A DNA stretch of 64,000 bases from UBA961 sp049317525. Lineage in GTDB: Bacteria; Bacteroidota; Ignavibacteria; Kapaibacteriales; UBA961. Both the position numbers and the translations under genes were made by a program. A model generated the notes under the pieces. The model was given only the letters and a program-made list of their open reading frames with translations. It did no database searches and was not told the DNA's origin. This document shows, piece by piece, positions 30,198-39,919 of the stretch; the first letter of the stretch is position 1; every line of letters starts with the position of its first letter. The stretch is from positions 1 through 64,000 of the forward strand of contig JBMOIC010000010.1 in NCBI GenBank assembly GCA_049317525.1, in the 5' to 3' direction.

Positions 30198-31034
30198 TCA
30201 AAATATATCAGCACTTTCAATATTAATAGAATAGGAATTTCCAAACAAACTTTGGAAGCGAATTAATCCTTTTACTATTAATGAAGGGGCTTGGAAAAAA
30301 TCAATACGTATATCTAATGATTGCAAAGGTACTGAATATGTAGTTCGTAAAACAATATCTGGTGTTAATCCCATGACAGCACATATTCTTAAACCCGTAA
30401 TGGCTTGAAGAATTAAAATGTCAGTTTCAAGGTAAAAATTATCAGTAATATCAGAATTAATTCCAATAGAATACTGAGGCATGGAAGGTTGATAAAGAAT
30501 GGTATTATGCGTTTGTAAAGATTGTATACATATTAGTTTAGAGCTTAACCATGGAGATATATGAGTAATACCTCCTGTTAAAAAGTACGGTCCATTAATA
30601 AAAGATTGTTCATCTCCTATATGCATATATGTACTACTTAGGCCGAAAAGAATATCAGTTTGTGCAATTGGTGATTTCCACTTGCATACGATACTAGGTG
30701 TTATTTCATTATAGTATTGTGAATATATTGACATTATTGAAGATTCGATTTCAATATCATTATGAGGAATTATATAAGCATTAATCGTATATGGGGTTAA
30801 TTGTGCAATGCCAGAGGATTGAGGGCTAATCGTACATCCTAAAGAATATAAAGGGAGACTATTAAGTGAATCATGCGCTTCCCAGAATTTGTGATGAGTA
30901 TTCATCACATTAGAAAGATTAGATTCATATAAAGAAAAATGTCCAATTTGACTATAGCAATCAAACAAAATAAAAAAGTTGCTATGAGCAACTATGCATA
31001 GTATTTTAGCAGTACGTATAATACTGACATTCAT
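30198..31034 (-). CDS. Unknown exported protein, probable outer-membrane beta-barrel
   Basis: I do not recognise this 278-residue protein. It starts with a hydrophobic stretch compatible with a signal peptide (up to about residue 30). The rest is rich in alternating polar/hydrophobic strands with many aromatic and Ile residues, as in small outer-membrane barrels such as those of the PorV/PorP type in T9SS loci. The ATG at 31034 is used because the upstream TTG would overlap the divergent porD-like gene. Only 18 nt separate the two divergent start codons, so their promoters must overlap the opposite coding regions. The neighbourhood hints at an envelope or T9SS role; this is weak. Confidence 0.55.
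   Translation of the reverse strand: MNVSIIRTAKILCIVAHSNFFILFDCYSQIGHFSLYESNLSNVMNTHHKFWEAHDSLNSLPLYSLGCTISPQSSGIAQLTPYTINAYIIPHNDIEIESSIMSIYSQYYNEITPSIVCKWKSPIAQTDILFGLSSTYMHIGDEQSFINGPYFLTGGITHISPWLSSKLICIQSLQTHNTILYQPSMPQYSIGINSDITDNFYLETDILILQAITGLRICAVMGLTPDIVLRTTYSVPLQSLDIRIDFFQAPSLIVKGLIRFQSLFGNSYSINIESADIF
31002..31009 (+). promoter_or_regulatory. Candidate -7 element of the porD-like operon
   Basis: TATTTTAG, the same octamer as upstream of gyrA and sdhC, lies 43 nt before the porD-like ATG and inside the start region of the divergent gene. No -33 TTTG at ideal spacing was seen. Confidence 0.35.
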
Positions 31035-31052
31035 ATAAAACCCCTGATTATT

Positions 31053-31964
31053 ATGTTTAAAATAAAACAAACTCTTGTTATTTCATGTATGTATTGCGCA
31101 CTTACTTTTCTAAGTACTTTACATGCACAAGAAATTCAATTTCAAGTAAATGTTGATTTAAATAATATACCTTTTGATAGTAGAATAGATATTCAAAATC
31201 TGAAATCAGATATTATTAATTATTTATCGACACAAAAATATGCCGATCAAGATTGGGAAAAGCCTAAAGTTCCTGTAGATATTGGTATTACTGTTACTGG
31301 AAAAGCCTCAAATAATACATATTCAGCTATTTTAACAGTATTAAGCTATACTCTATTAGAAAATGGAGCAAAATCAGTTTTAATGAAATCAATCGAAAAA
31401 AATTGGTCTTTTGAGTATGCTCCTGGTGCAGCACTCTCATTTCAAAATAATAGATTCAATAGTTTATCCTCCCCTATTGATTATTATATGCTTACTGCAA
31501 TGGGCTTATTTTTGGACACCTATGGAGAATTAGAAGGTACACCATTTTATGAAAAAGCAAAGTTAATTTGTCGTAATGGGGCTGCTGTGAATGCATCTGG
31601 ATATACTATGACTCCCGACCCCTCTGTTCCTTCCAAAATTGGATTAGTAACTGAATTAACTGACATGGTATTTGATGACTTTAGAAAACTAATATTCTCC
31701 TATCATTTTGATGGTTTAGAGGCCCTAGAAAAAGATAAAGATTCTGGAAAAAAAGTAATGGCAAACATTATTACTTCTATGAAAACATTTAAACAAAAGA
31801 AAGTAACCATGAGAAGTACATTAATGGATTATTTTTTTAATGCAAAATTCATGGAGATAGCAGATATCTTTAAAGGATATGATGACCCAGAGCTATTTAC
31901 AAATTTAGGCATATTAGACCCCGCAAATAATAGCATTTATCAAAAAGCTCAGGATGATAGATAA
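31053..31964 (+). CDS. porD: PorD-like (DUF4835) protein of type IX secretion
   Basis: The 303-residue exported protein has a signal peptide (about residues 1-25, ending LHAQ). It then follows the pattern of the DUF4835/PorD family: a start EIQFQVNVDLNNI, the region YLSTQKYADQDW, a central NWSFEYAPG, the helix SSPIDYYMLTAMGLFLDTY, GTPFYEKA, and a helical C-terminal half. PorD is a periplasmic protein needed for, or linked to, T9SS function in Bacteroidota; the precise job is not settled. In this window it fits the T9SS sorting domain on the VWA protein. The next gene starts immediately after its stop codon. Confidence 0.75.
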   Translation: MFKIKQTLVISCMYCALTFLSTLHAQEIQFQVNVDLNNIPFDSRIDIQNLKSDIINYLSTQKYADQDWEKPKVPVDIGITVTGKASNNTYSAILTVLSYTLLENGAKSVLMKSIEKNWSFEYAPGAALSFQNNRFNSLSSPIDYYMLTAMGLFLDTYGELEGTPFYEKAKLICRNGAAVNASGYTMTPDPSVPSKIGLVTELTDMVFDDFRKLIFSYHFDGLEALEKDKDSGKKVMANIITSMKTFKQKKVTMRSTLMDYFFNAKFMEIADIFKGYDDPELFTNLGILDPANNSIYQKAQDDR

Positions 31965-33014
31965 ATGCAACATATGATTGATCTAAGAAGCGATACAGTT
32001 ACTAAACCTACCGAAGAGATGCGAATATGCATGGCGCATGCAGATGTAGGTGATGATATTTATGGTGAAGACCCAACAATCAATCATTTGCAAGAATATA
32101 TTGCAGATATGTTTCAAAAAGAAGCTGCGTTATTTGTTCCAACTGGAGTAATGAGTAATCAGATAGCATTGGCTATTCATACAAAAAAAGGTGATGAAAT
32201 TATTGTTGAAAGTCAATCACACTTATTTCATTATGAAACATCTGCACCTTCAATCATATCAGGAGTTCAAATGTATTGTGTTCCTTCACAATATGGTGAA
32301 ATCCCCTTAGAATCTATATCCGAAGCAATACGTCCACCAGATTATTATTTTCCCACTACAAGTTTAGTGTGCTTAGAACAAACGCATAATCGTCATGGAG
32401 GCACAGTTTTATCACTTGAATATCTTCAATCTGTTTCAGAAATGTTAAAAGAAAAAGAGATTAAATTTCATTGCGATGGAGCCCGTATTTGGAATGCATG
32501 TGCAGAAACAGGTATTTCCCCACATGAATATGCTCGGAATTTTGATACTGTATCAGTGTGCCTATCAAAAGGACTAGGCTCCCCTGCTGGGTCTGTATTA
32601 TTAGGAAATAAGAAGCACATAGAATTAGCAAGAAAATGGCGCAAAATATTAGGTGGAGGTATGAGGCAATCTGGCATCTTAGCAGCTGGAGGTTTATATG
32701 CTTTACAATACCATAGAAAATTGCTAAACAATGATCATCATAATGCAAGGCTTTTTGCAGAAATGATTGCAAGTTCAGGATTATGTACTATTGCTAATAG
32801 TAATCATAAAGTAGATACAAATATTGTAATTATTGAATGTTTACAAGGAGTTAAACCATTAGATTTTATTGATGAATGTAAGAAAAGACATCTTATTATA
32901 TCTATGGGACGTTCCAATTGTGTAAGAGCCGTATTTCATTTTCAAGTTTCTACAGAGCAAACCATACAAGCAGCTCAAATTGCTGTAGAAGCTTTACAAG
33001 TATTAGCTCAATAA
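31965..33014 (+). CDS. ltaE: Low-specificity L-threonine aldolase
   Basis: A PLP enzyme cleaving L-threonine or L-allo-threonine to glycine and acetaldehyde. The 349 residues begin with the family start MIDLRSDTVTKPT, followed by VGDDIYGEDPTIN. The PLP lysine is Lys202 in CLSKGLGSPAGS, and HCDGARIWNA carries the aspartate contacting the pyridine ring. Either ATG (31965 or 31974) could be the start; the second gives the more typical N-terminus. It directly abuts the porD-like gene and precedes a thioesterase, so co-transcription is likely although the three proteins have no obvious shared pathway. Confidence 0.95.
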   Translation: MQHMIDLRSDTVTKPTEEMRICMAHADVGDDIYGEDPTINHLQEYIADMFQKEAALFVPTGVMSNQIALAIHTKKGDEIIVESQSHLFHYETSAPSIISGVQMYCVPSQYGEIPLESISEAIRPPDYYFPTTSLVCLEQTHNRHGGTVLSLEYLQSVSEMLKEKEIKFHCDGARIWNACAETGISPHEYARNFDTVSVCLSKGLGSPAGSVLLGNKKHIELARKWRKILGGGMRQSGILAAGGLYALQYHRKLLNNDHHNARLFAEMIASSGLCTIANSNHKVDTNIVIIECLQGVKPLDFIDECKKRHLIISMGRSNCVRAVFHFQVSTEQTIQAAQIAVEALQVLAQ

Positions 33015-33042
33015 TGCTTTATAATAAATAGCCTACTTCATT

Positions 33043-33513
33043 ATGAAACAAATACAACCTCATCAACATACAATTGATAGTATTAAATATAAACATCGTT
33101 TGACTGGAAAAGTAAAAAGCTTCGAAGTTGATAGACAAAATATTGTTCATAATGCCGTATATATATACTGGCTGGAAGAATCTAGAATTGAATATTTTAG
33201 GTCTATTGGAATATCTATTGACTCCGAAACATTCATTACAAAAGATCGATTTGTTGTTGCTAAGAATGAAGTTAATTATGTTTCGCCTGCACAGTTTGAT
33301 CAATCATATATACTTCTAACCAGAGTTTCAGAAATCCATAATTCTTCCATCATATTTGATCAAATCATTCTATCCTATCCAGATAATCAATTAATTGTAC
33401 AAGCAACAGGTGTTCTAGTTAATCTTAATCCGATAACAAATGCACCCGAAAGAATACATGATGATTATAGAAAGTTAGTTATAGATTATGAAGATTATGC
33501 TGTTTTACAATAA
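33043..33513 (+). CDS. Hotdog-fold acyl-CoA thioesterase (YbgC/FadM-like)
   Basis: The 156-residue protein matches the 4-hydroxybenzoyl-CoA thioesterase-like hotdog family. The segment VDRQNIVHNAVYIYWLEESRIEYF (about 28-51, the long central helix) aligns with the DxDxxGVVYHANY-FERAR motif of YbgC-type enzymes; the catalytic acidic residue would be Asp29. The enzyme would cleave an acyl-CoA or acyl-ACP thioester, substrate unknown. It follows ltaE by 28 nt and precedes the tandem-OmpA gene by 20 nt. Confidence 0.85.
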   Translation: MKQIQPHQHTIDSIKYKHRLTGKVKSFEVDRQNIVHNAVYIYWLEESRIEYFRSIGISIDSETFITKDRFVVAKNEVNYVSPAQFDQSYILLTRVSEIHNSSIIFDQIILSYPDNQLIVQATGVLVNLNPITNAPERIHDDYRKLVIDYEDYAVLQ

Positions 33514-33533
33514 ATACTTATAGTTCATTGAAC

Positions 33534-35672
33534 ATGAAACATATTTCAATAATAATCTTACTATTAGCTTTAATACAATGTTATAGAGTTGATGCTCAAG
33601 ATACACCAGTGTGGTATTGGGGTGCTTATGCTGGTATAAACATGAATACTCATAATGCTAATTTTAAAGAAATACAAGGTTATCCAACTTGTTGTTTACA
33701 ATTTGAGAATGGAACTGGTTTAGGTTATGCAATAGGTGGGCTTCTGCAAATTCCACTTAATAATTCATTGTATGCTGGCCTTAGATTAGGTATTCATAAT
33801 CCCAGTGGCACTTTATTATCTAATGAAAATATTGGTTTTCAATTTATCAGAAATCCCAATCCTCCATTTGATACAATTGGCGCTCCAATTACTGTAGAAC
33901 ATTCAATTGTTGCGAACTTATTACAAATACATATTCAGCCTTCCCTACTGTATCAAATAAGTAATTCATTATTCTTATCTGCTTCACTTGGTGCTTATTA
34001 TGTAATGAATGCAAATTTTGAACAAAAAGAAACACTCATTAGTCCATCAAATGCCACATTTTTAGATGGAAAAAAAATAAGAAATGAAGCAAATGGAATA
34101 ATCCCAGAATATTCTCAGATTCTATTAAGTGGTGATATTGGTATGAGCTATGATATACCAATATCTAAGCATATGTTTATTTCTCCATATATCTCTTATC
34201 ATTTACCATTTAATTCTTTAAGCAGCTTAGATTGGAAAGTGAATACTCTACAATTGGGCTTATCATTCAAAAATGGTATTCTTCCTACAAAAGAAAAACT
34301 GTACATAAAAGATACTATCTATCAAAGAGATACTATTATTCATCAGATATCAGACATCTCGAGTATTCAGCTTAGAATAGATCATAAATCTTCAGAAATA
34401 CAGGAAAAAGTTATAGACAATACCATCATTCAAACTGTATATATTTCGGAATCATATATCAAAGAAGTGCCCATCATCAAAGCTAAAAAAGCACTTTCAT
34501 TATCTATGCAAACCTCTGGTATAGACAAAAAAGGTAATCGTACAAAAGACCCAACTATTCAGATCGAAGAAATTGAAACAACAGAAACTTTTCCTTTACT
34601 TCCTTATGTATTTTTTAATGAAGGCGAATATAAATTATCATCAACTGCTCAACATCTATTAAATAGCGATGAATCCACATTGTTTAGTGAAAAAGATATT
34701 CCTTCATCGACATTAAATATTTACAAAGACATGTTAAATATTATTGCTTTTAGAATGCAATCTGAAAAAGGATCTGTTTTAATCATAGGAAATAATAATA
34801 CTTCAGGTAAAGATACAATTGAAGGAATCAGTGAAAAAAGAGCTAATGAAGTAGCAAACTATTTACATAATACTTGGTCAATACCTAATTCCAGAATAAA
34901 TAAAGTAATTGGAAAATTACCTAAAAAGCCTTCTAGCAATACAAATCCATTAGGACAAGCTGAAAATAGTCGAGTAGAAATTGAATCAAATTCATTGTCT
35001 CTGATAAAGCCAATCATTAAACAAACAATTGAAATCTCGGCAAATCCTCCTTCTTTAGAGATTAATCTATTAGAAACATCTTCAGATTCATTAGCATCAT
35101 GGGATGTATCTATCATGCAAAATGGCACTGTATTTCAAATGTATAAAGGTACAGGTAAAATTCCGAATCAACCATATTTATGGGATATACCTGTAAATAA
35201 ATCTATTGTAAACGAGGAACCGATTAAGGTAAAACTTCATGCTATAGATACAAATGGAAATGAGCAAACCATTGAAAAAGAGATTACATTACAACAACTT
35301 ACTATTAATAAGAAAAGAGAAGAATTTAAAGATGACAAGAAAATTGATAGATTCTCCTTATTGCTTTTTGATCATAATAGTGCTGAATTAGATAAAAAGA
35401 ATGTAGATATTATTAATACTATTAAATCATTTATTTCGCCTAATTCAAAGGTAATAATAACAGGTTATGCAGATATCACAGGTGAGAAACTTTATAATCA
35501 AGAATTAACTAGAAAAAGATGTCTAGAAGTACAAAAAAAGTTAGATATACCTGATTCAAGAACTGATATCATTCCTATGGGTAGCGATATCCTTTTATAT
35601 GATAATGATTCTCCCCAAGGCAGAAGTTATTCAAGAACGGTTCAAATTCAAATTGAAACACCAATACACTAA
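33534..35672 (+). CDS. Outer-membrane protein with beta-barrel and tandem OmpA-like domains
   Basis: A 712-residue envelope protein. A signal peptide (1-21, VDA-Q) leads into a PorT-like beta-barrel (about 23-250), then a helical linker (about 270-310). A first OmpA-like domain starts at FPLLPYVFF (353-361) and runs to about 485. An Ig-like beta domain follows (about 497-590). A second, more canonical OmpA domain (about 605-712) has LLLFDHNSAELD, ITGYADITGEKLYN and the end YSRTVQIQIETPI. OmpA domains bind peptidoglycan, so the protein should tie the outer membrane to the wall. The same OmpA-Ig-OmpA block recurs in the PD40 protein at 59558-62308. The start was taken at the ATG, not a TTG two codons earlier. 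Confidence 0.85.
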   Translation: MKHISIIILLLALIQCYRVDAQDTPVWYWGAYAGINMNTHNANFKEIQGYPTCCLQFENGTGLGYAIGGLLQIPLNNSLYAGLRLGIHNPSGTLLSNENIGFQFIRNPNPPFDTIGAPITVEHSIVANLLQIHIQPSLLYQISNSLFLSASLGAYYVMNANFEQKETLISPSNATFLDGKKIRNEANGIIPEYSQILLSGDIGMSYDIPISKHMFISPYISYHLPFNSLSSLDWKVNTLQLGLSFKNGILPTKEKLYIKDTIYQRDTIIHQISDISSIQLRIDHKSSEIQEKVIDNTIIQTVYISESYIKEVPIIKAKKALSLSMQTSGIDKKGNRTKDPTIQIEEIETTETFPLLPYVFFNEGEYKLSSTAQHLLNSDESTLFSEKDIPSSTLNIYKDMLNIIAFRMQSEKGSVLIIGNNNTSGKDTIEGISEKRANEVANYLHNTWSIPNSRINKVIGKLPKKPSSNTNPLGQAENSRVEIESNSLSLIKPIIKQTIEISANPPSLEINLLETSSDSLASWDVSIMQNGTVFQMYKGTGKIPNQPYLWDIPVNKSIVNEEPIKVKLHAIDTNGNEQTIEKEITLQQLTINKKREEFKDDKKIDRFSLLLFDHNSAELDKKNVDIINTIKSFISPNSKVIITGYADITGEKLYNQELTRKRCLEVQKKLDIPDSRTDIIPMGSDILLYDNDSPQGRSYSRTVQIQIETPIH

Positions 35673-35710
35673 TATATATTTTTGATTTTAAAAGAGAGTA
35701 ACAGCGTAAA

Positions 35711-35734
35711 ATTCATGTTAAATCTCTAATTTTG
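35711..35734 (+). promoter_or_regulatory. Candidate promoter of icd
   Basis: TAATTTTG (35727-35734) is an exact TAnnTTTG match, 34 nt before the icd ATG. ATTCAT at 35711-35716 precedes it by 10 nt. The identical two-box pattern is found before fbaB. Confidence 0.45.
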
Positions 35735-35768
35735 TGAAAAGATTTTTTACCCGCGATTGGATCTACAT

Positions 35769-37037
35769 ATGAGCTATTTAAAATTAATTCCACCTACAAA
35801 AGGTCAGAATATTACAGTTGGTGCAGATGGCAGTTTAATTGTACCTAATAATCCAATTATTCCTTTTATAGAAGGAGATGGAACAGGCGCTGATATTTGG
35901 GCGGCTTCTGTAAAAGTATTGGATGCAGCTGTAGCAAAAGCATATGGTGGAACAAAATCTATAGAATGGTTTGAAGTATTTGCTGGTGAAAAATCGAATA
36001 CAGTGTATGGCGAAAATACATGGTTACCAGAAGATACATTAACAGCTTTGCGTGAATATATAGTTGGCATCAAAGGCCCTTTAACTACACCTGTAGGAGG
36101 TGGCATAACGTCTATCAATGTTGCATTACGCCAGTTGATGGATTTATATGTATGCTTAAGGCCCATAAAATATTTTAAAGGAGTACCTTCACCAGTTAAG
36201 CATCCTGAAAAAGTAGATATGGTTATTTTTAGAGAAAATACAGAAGATATTTATGCAGGAATAGAGTTCAAAGCTGGTAGTCCAGATGCAAAAAAAATGC
36301 TTGATTTCTTACACACAGAATTTCCTGCATTTTATAAAAAAATTCGCTTTGCTCAAGAAGCGCCTGATTTAGTTGGATTAGGCATCAAACCAGTTTCTGC
36401 ACCGGGCTCTAAACGTTTGATAAGAGCTGCGCTTAAATATGCTTTAAGCCAAGGTAAAAGCAGTGTAACTTTAGTTCATAAAGGCAATATCATGAAATTT
36501 ACATCTGGTGCATTTCGTGATTGGGGTTATGAATTAGTTCGAGAAGAATTTAGCGATGTAGCAGTAGGTTGGGATGATTGCGGAGGAAAGCCAGGAGATA
36601 AGATGCTTGTTAAAGATTCAATAGCAGATGCTTTTTTGCAACAGATATTAACAAGGCCAGAAGAATATGATGTAATTGCTACAATGAATTTAAATGGTGA
36701 CTATATCAGTGATGCTTTAGCAGCTCAGGTTGGAGGTATTGGAATTGCACCTGGTGCCAATATTAATTATGATAATGGTTATGCCATTTTCGAAGCAACT
36801 CATGGAACAGCGCCAAAATATGCTGGTTTAGACAAAGTAAATCCGGGCTCTGTAATTCTATCTGGTGAAATGATGTTTAGATACTTAGGATGGAATGAGG
36901 CAGCCGATCTCATTATCAAAGGTATGAATGGTGCAATTAATGCTAAAACTGTAACATATGATTTCGCACGTTTGATGGAAGGTGCAACAGAAGTTAAATG
37001 TTCAGAATTCGGTGATGCAGTTATCAGCCATATGTAA
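35769..37037 (+). CDS. icd: Isocitrate dehydrogenase (NADP-dependent)
   Basis: Oxidatively decarboxylates isocitrate to 2-oxoglutarate in the TCA cycle. The 422 residues align with E. coli Icd. The substrate loop [10 protein letters not shown] (109-118) contains Ser115, matching the serine that AceK phosphorylates in E. coli. [10 protein letters not shown] follows. Lys350-Tyr351 in HGTAPKYAG match the Lys344-Tyr345 pair that selects NADP over NAD. The ATG at 35769 is preferred to a TTG four codons earlier. It has its own candidate promoter and is followed by a terminator-like hairpin, so it is probably monocistronic. Confidence 0.96.
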   Translation: MSYLKLIPPTKGQNITVGADGSLIVPNNPIIPFIEGDGTGADIWAASVKVLDAAVAKAYGGTKSIEWFEVFAGEKSNTVYGENTWLPEDTLTALREYIVGIKGPLTTPVGGGITSINVALRQLMDLYVCLRPIKYFKGVPSPVKHPEKVDMVIFRENTEDIYAGIEFKAGSPDAKKMLDFLHTEFPAFYKKIRFAQEAPDLVGLGIKPVSAPGSKRLIRAALKYALSQGKSSVTLVHKGNIMKFTSGAFRDWGYELVREEFSDVAVGWDDCGGKPGDKMLVKDSIADAFLQQILTRPEEYDVIATMNLNGDYISDALAAQVGGIGIAPGANINYDNGYAIFEATHGTAPKYAGLDKVNPGSVILSGEMMFRYLGWNEAADLIIKGMNGAINAKTVTYDFARLMEGATEVKCSEFGDAVISHM

Positions 37038-37058
37038 TATATCTCGCGAACATTATAG

Positions 37059-37102
37059 GGAGACGCGAAATCACATTGACTTCGGGTCTCCTTCTCTTTT
37101 TA
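37059..37102 (+). terminator. Terminator-like hairpin between icd and pyrG
   Basis: Arms 37059-37069 and 37081-37091 pair over 11 positions with one G-G mismatch around an 11-nt loop. TTCTCTTTTTTA follows. It lies 22 nt after the icd stop and would end the icd transcript; a pyrG leader role is possible but nothing specific is seen. Confidence 0.7.
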
Positions 37103-37151
37103 TAAGCAACCATTTCAGAAAATACATTTTTAAAAAAAACAGCAAATTATC

Positions 37152-38759
37152 ATGGCAGTTAAAAAAACTAAGTTTATCTTCATTTCTGGTGGTGTACTTT
37201 CCTCTTTAGGAAAAGGTATTGCTTCTGCCTCTTTAGGTTTATTGTTAAAACAAAGAGGATTATCAGTAACAATCATGAAATTTGATCCATATATTAATGT
37301 TGATCCTGGAACAATGAGTCCACAACAACATGGTGAAGTATATGTAACTGATGATGGCGCAGAATGTGATTTAGATTTAGGCCATTATGAACGATATTTA
37401 GATGTATCTGGAACACGTTATAATAGTGTATCTTCGGGGCAAGTGTATTTTGAAGTGATTCAAAAAGAAAGAGAAGGTAGTTATTTAGGAAAAACAGTTC
37501 AAGTGATTCCTCATATAACTGATGAAATTAAACGTCGTATGACAATTTACGATAAGCAATATGATATCGTTATCATAGAAATTGGGGGCACTGTAGGCGA
37601 TATAGAATCTTTGCCTTTTATGGAAACCGTTAGGCAAATTTGCCTAGAGAGAGGACCCAAAAATACATTGAATATTCATCTTACCTATGTTCCATATATT
37701 AAATCTGCAGGTGAGTTAAAAACAAAGCCGACACAACATTCGGCTAAAATGCTTATGGAAATGGGTATAAGGCCAGATATTTTATTATGTAGAACTGAAT
37801 TACCATTAAATAAAGAAATCACTTCAAAAATTGCCTTATTCTGCAATGTCGAAGAAGATTCAGTAATTGAAGTTATGGATGCTGAAACGATCTATGAAGT
37901 TCCTACAAGCCTTGCTAAAAAGAACCTTGATCAAATTGTTCTGCGTAAATTTGGTATGCCTGTTGGAAAACTTGATTTAGATACATGGAATAAATTTGTT
38001 GCGCGTATTAAAAATCCTAAGTTTTCTGTCACAATTGGTTTAGTTGGTAAATACAATCAAGTTAAAGACTCGTATAAAAGCATTCTTGAGGCATTTATTC
38101 ATGCTGGCGCTATTAATAATACCAAAGTTGATGTTGTATGGATTGATTCAGAAACAATTCAAAAAAACAATGCTGCGCAAGCGTTAAAAGGTTTGGATGG
38201 TATTCTGGTTGCACCAGGTTTTGGAAACAGAGGAATTGAAGGGAAAATTGAATCAATTAGATTTGCTAGAGAACAATCTATCCCGTTTTTTGGTATTTGC
38301 TTAGGTATGCAATGCGCAGTAATCGAATTTGCGCGGAATGTAGCTGGTATGAAAGATGCAAATTCTGGAGAATTTAAAAAAGGAAAGAATTTGGTAATTA
38401 ATCTAATGTCTTCGCAAAAAAATATCACAGATAAGGGTGGAACAATGCGTTTAGGTTCTTATCCATGTAATATCAGAAAAGGTACTTTAGCATATGCAGC
38501 TTATGGTACAGAATCTATCGAAGAAAGACATCGTCACAGATATGAGTTCAATAATGCTTATCGCACTATATTAGAGCAACACGGTATGAAATTAAGTGGT
38601 GTTTCTCCTGATACTACGTTGATTGAAATTATAGAATTGAAGAATCATCCTTGGTTTGTTGGTGTTCAGTTTCATCCAGAATATAAATCTCGAGCAGTAA
38701 AAGGGCATCCACTATTCATCGATTTTGTGAAGGCTGCTTTAACGAATAAAAAGAATTAA
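37152..38759 (+). CDS. pyrG: CTP synthase
   Basis: Aminates UTP to CTP using ATP and glutamine. The 535 residues comprise the synthetase domain (1-270), with the P-loop [10 protein letters not shown] (13-22) and the conserved [13 protein letters not shown] class I glutamine amidotransferase domain (about 295-530) follows, with the nucleophile Cys383 in GICLGMQ and the His508/Glu510 pair in QFHPE. All catalytic residues are present and the length is normal. No attenuation structure of the Bacillus pyrG type is evident upstream. Confidence 0.97.
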   Translation: MAVKKTKFIFISGGVLSSLGKGIASASLGLLLKQRGLSVTIMKFDPYINVDPGTMSPQQHGEVYVTDDGAECDLDLGHYERYLDVSGTRYNSVSSGQVYFEVIQKEREGSYLGKTVQVIPHITDEIKRRMTIYDKQYDIVIIEIGGTVGDIESLPFMETVRQICLERGPKNTLNIHLTYVPYIKSAGELKTKPTQHSAKMLMEMGIRPDILLCRTELPLNKEITSKIALFCNVEEDSVIEVMDAETIYEVPTSLAKKNLDQIVLRKFGMPVGKLDLDTWNKFVARIKNPKFSVTIGLVGKYNQVKDSYKSILEAFIHAGAINNTKVDVVWIDSETIQKNNAAQALKGLDGILVAPGFGNRGIEGKIESIRFAREQSIPFFGICLGMQCAVIEFARNVAGMKDANSGEFKKGKNLVINLMSSQKNITDKGGTMRLGSYPCNIRKGTLAYAAYGTESIEERHRHRYEFNNAYRTILEQHGMKLSGVSPDTTLIEIIELKNHPWFVGVQFHPEYKSRAVKGHPLFIDFVKAALTNKKN

Positions 38760-38767
38760 TCATTACC

Positions 38768-38803
38768 ACCTAAAAGAGTAATTACTTCTTTAGGTAAATT
38801 TTT
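38768..38803 (+). terminator. Candidate terminator after pyrG
   Basis: A stem of about 12 bp with one mismatch and one G-T pair (38768-38779 with 38784-38795) is followed by AAATTTTT. It overlaps the stop codon of the convergent glycosyltransferase gene. The T run is not immediately adjacent, so the call is tentative. Confidence 0.5.
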
Positions 38804-39890
38804 GTCCTTTCCATATAACTGATTTCTTTAAGAATAAGAATGGAATGATTGCTTCTATAATCATCATAAAGATCATTCCAGGAAATACATAGGCAATTTT
38901 ATTCATTCTTTTAAGTGCTGCCAATGATGGTATAACTAGAATATAGTCTCCCATTATTCTAATTATCAAGATCATGATAAGCTCATTCCATGCATGATGA
39001 TATATTGCATATGCTAAAAAAGCCCAGAATATAAATGCAAAGAAAACAAAAATATGCTTTCTCCATCCTAATCCATTTGAACCCTTTATCCAACGATGAA
39101 GTTGCTTAATAAAATCAGACCAATGTAAGCAAGGTTTTGTTTCAACTGCACATTCTTGATCGCATGGATATATGATTTTCCATCCTGATTTATGAACAGT
39201 TTGTAGTAATGATAAGTCTTCTGTTACTGAAAATGGAATGCCAGGATAGCCACCAATCTGTTGGTAAACAGCAAGCCTAATCGACAAATTATTGCCAAAA
39301 CATCCTAATGGTTGGTCTAAAGAAACACCAATACAAGCTAATGTATGGTTCATTAGCCATTCCATATCTTGCATATGTTGAAAAAATGATTCCCCTTGAA
39401 CCACTGTATAAGAAGCAACTAATCCAACATTGGGATTATTAAATTGTTTTGCAATTGATTCAATCCATGTGGCTGCAACCGAACAGTCAGCATCAGTCAT
39501 CATTATAATATCACTGTTAGAATGTAGTATACCTAAATGTAAAGCACCGGGTTTACCTTTAAGATTACCTTCTCTTTCTTCAATTGCATGTATCACTGTA
39601 ACTTGTGGATACTTAGCAGCAAAAGTATTTGCTATTTCCCCTGTTTTATCTGATGATCTATCATTTACTACAATAATATCAAAATTGCTATATGTACTTT
39701 GTAGTAGAGAATGTAAACATATTGCAAGATTATCTTCTTCATTTCTAGCAGGAACGATAACCGATACTTTATGCAATGACTGATTGGATTGTCTTTTTCT
39801 TGCTTTTGTACGTTCTAAAGAAGCTGCAACAATAAATAGCAAAGCTTTTACTGTAAATAGTCCTGCAACCATGAAAAAGAAAATAGACAT
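38790..39890 (-). CDS. Membrane family 2 glycosyltransferase with QxxRW motif
   Basis: A 366-residue GT-A enzyme with an N-terminal helix (about 5-24) and three C-terminal helices (about 277-360). The family D,D,D,QxxRW signature is complete: Asp77 in VVNDRSSD, Asp133-x-Asp135 in TDADCS, Glu224-Asp225 in TEDLS, and Gln263-LH-Arg266-Trp267. This set is typical of processive synthases (cellulose, hyaluronan, PNAG), but also occurs in single-addition lipid glycosyltransferases such as ceramide glucosyltransferase and HpnI. No PilZ domain is present. It lies 29 nt downstream of a UDP-glucose dehydrogenase, at the end of the TPR/barrel/TonB gene run. Product unknown. Confidence 0.85.
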   Translation of the reverse strand: MSIFFFMVAGLFTVKALLFIVAASLERTKARKRQSNQSLHKVSVIVPARNEEDNLAICLHSLLQSTYSNFDIIVVNDRSSDKTGEIANTFAAKYPQVTVIHAIEEREGNLKGKPGALHLGILHSNSDIIMMTDADCSVAATWIESIAKQFNNPNVGLVASYTVVQGESFFQHMQDMEWLMNHTLACIGVSLDQPLGCFGNNLSIRLAVYQQIGGYPGIPFSVTEDLSLLQTVHKSGWKIIYPCDQECAVETKPCLHWSDFIKQLHRWIKGSNGLGWRKHIFVFFAFIFWAFLAYAIYHHAWNELIMILIIRIMGDYILVIPSLAALKRMNKIAYVFPGMIFMMIIEAIIPFLFLKKSVIWKGQKFT

Positions 39891-39919
39891 ATATTATCTA
39901 AAGGTGAGATAATCAATAC

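Noticed and set aside
30180..31052. Pseudogene hypothesis for the unknown exported protein
   Set aside because: The frame is intact over 278 codons with a signal-like start and an in-frame ATG; lack of recognition is not decay.
37038..37151. Bacillus-type pyrG attenuator in the icd-pyrG gap
   Set aside because: No C-run transcript start or matching leader is visible; the hairpin is better explained as the icd terminator.
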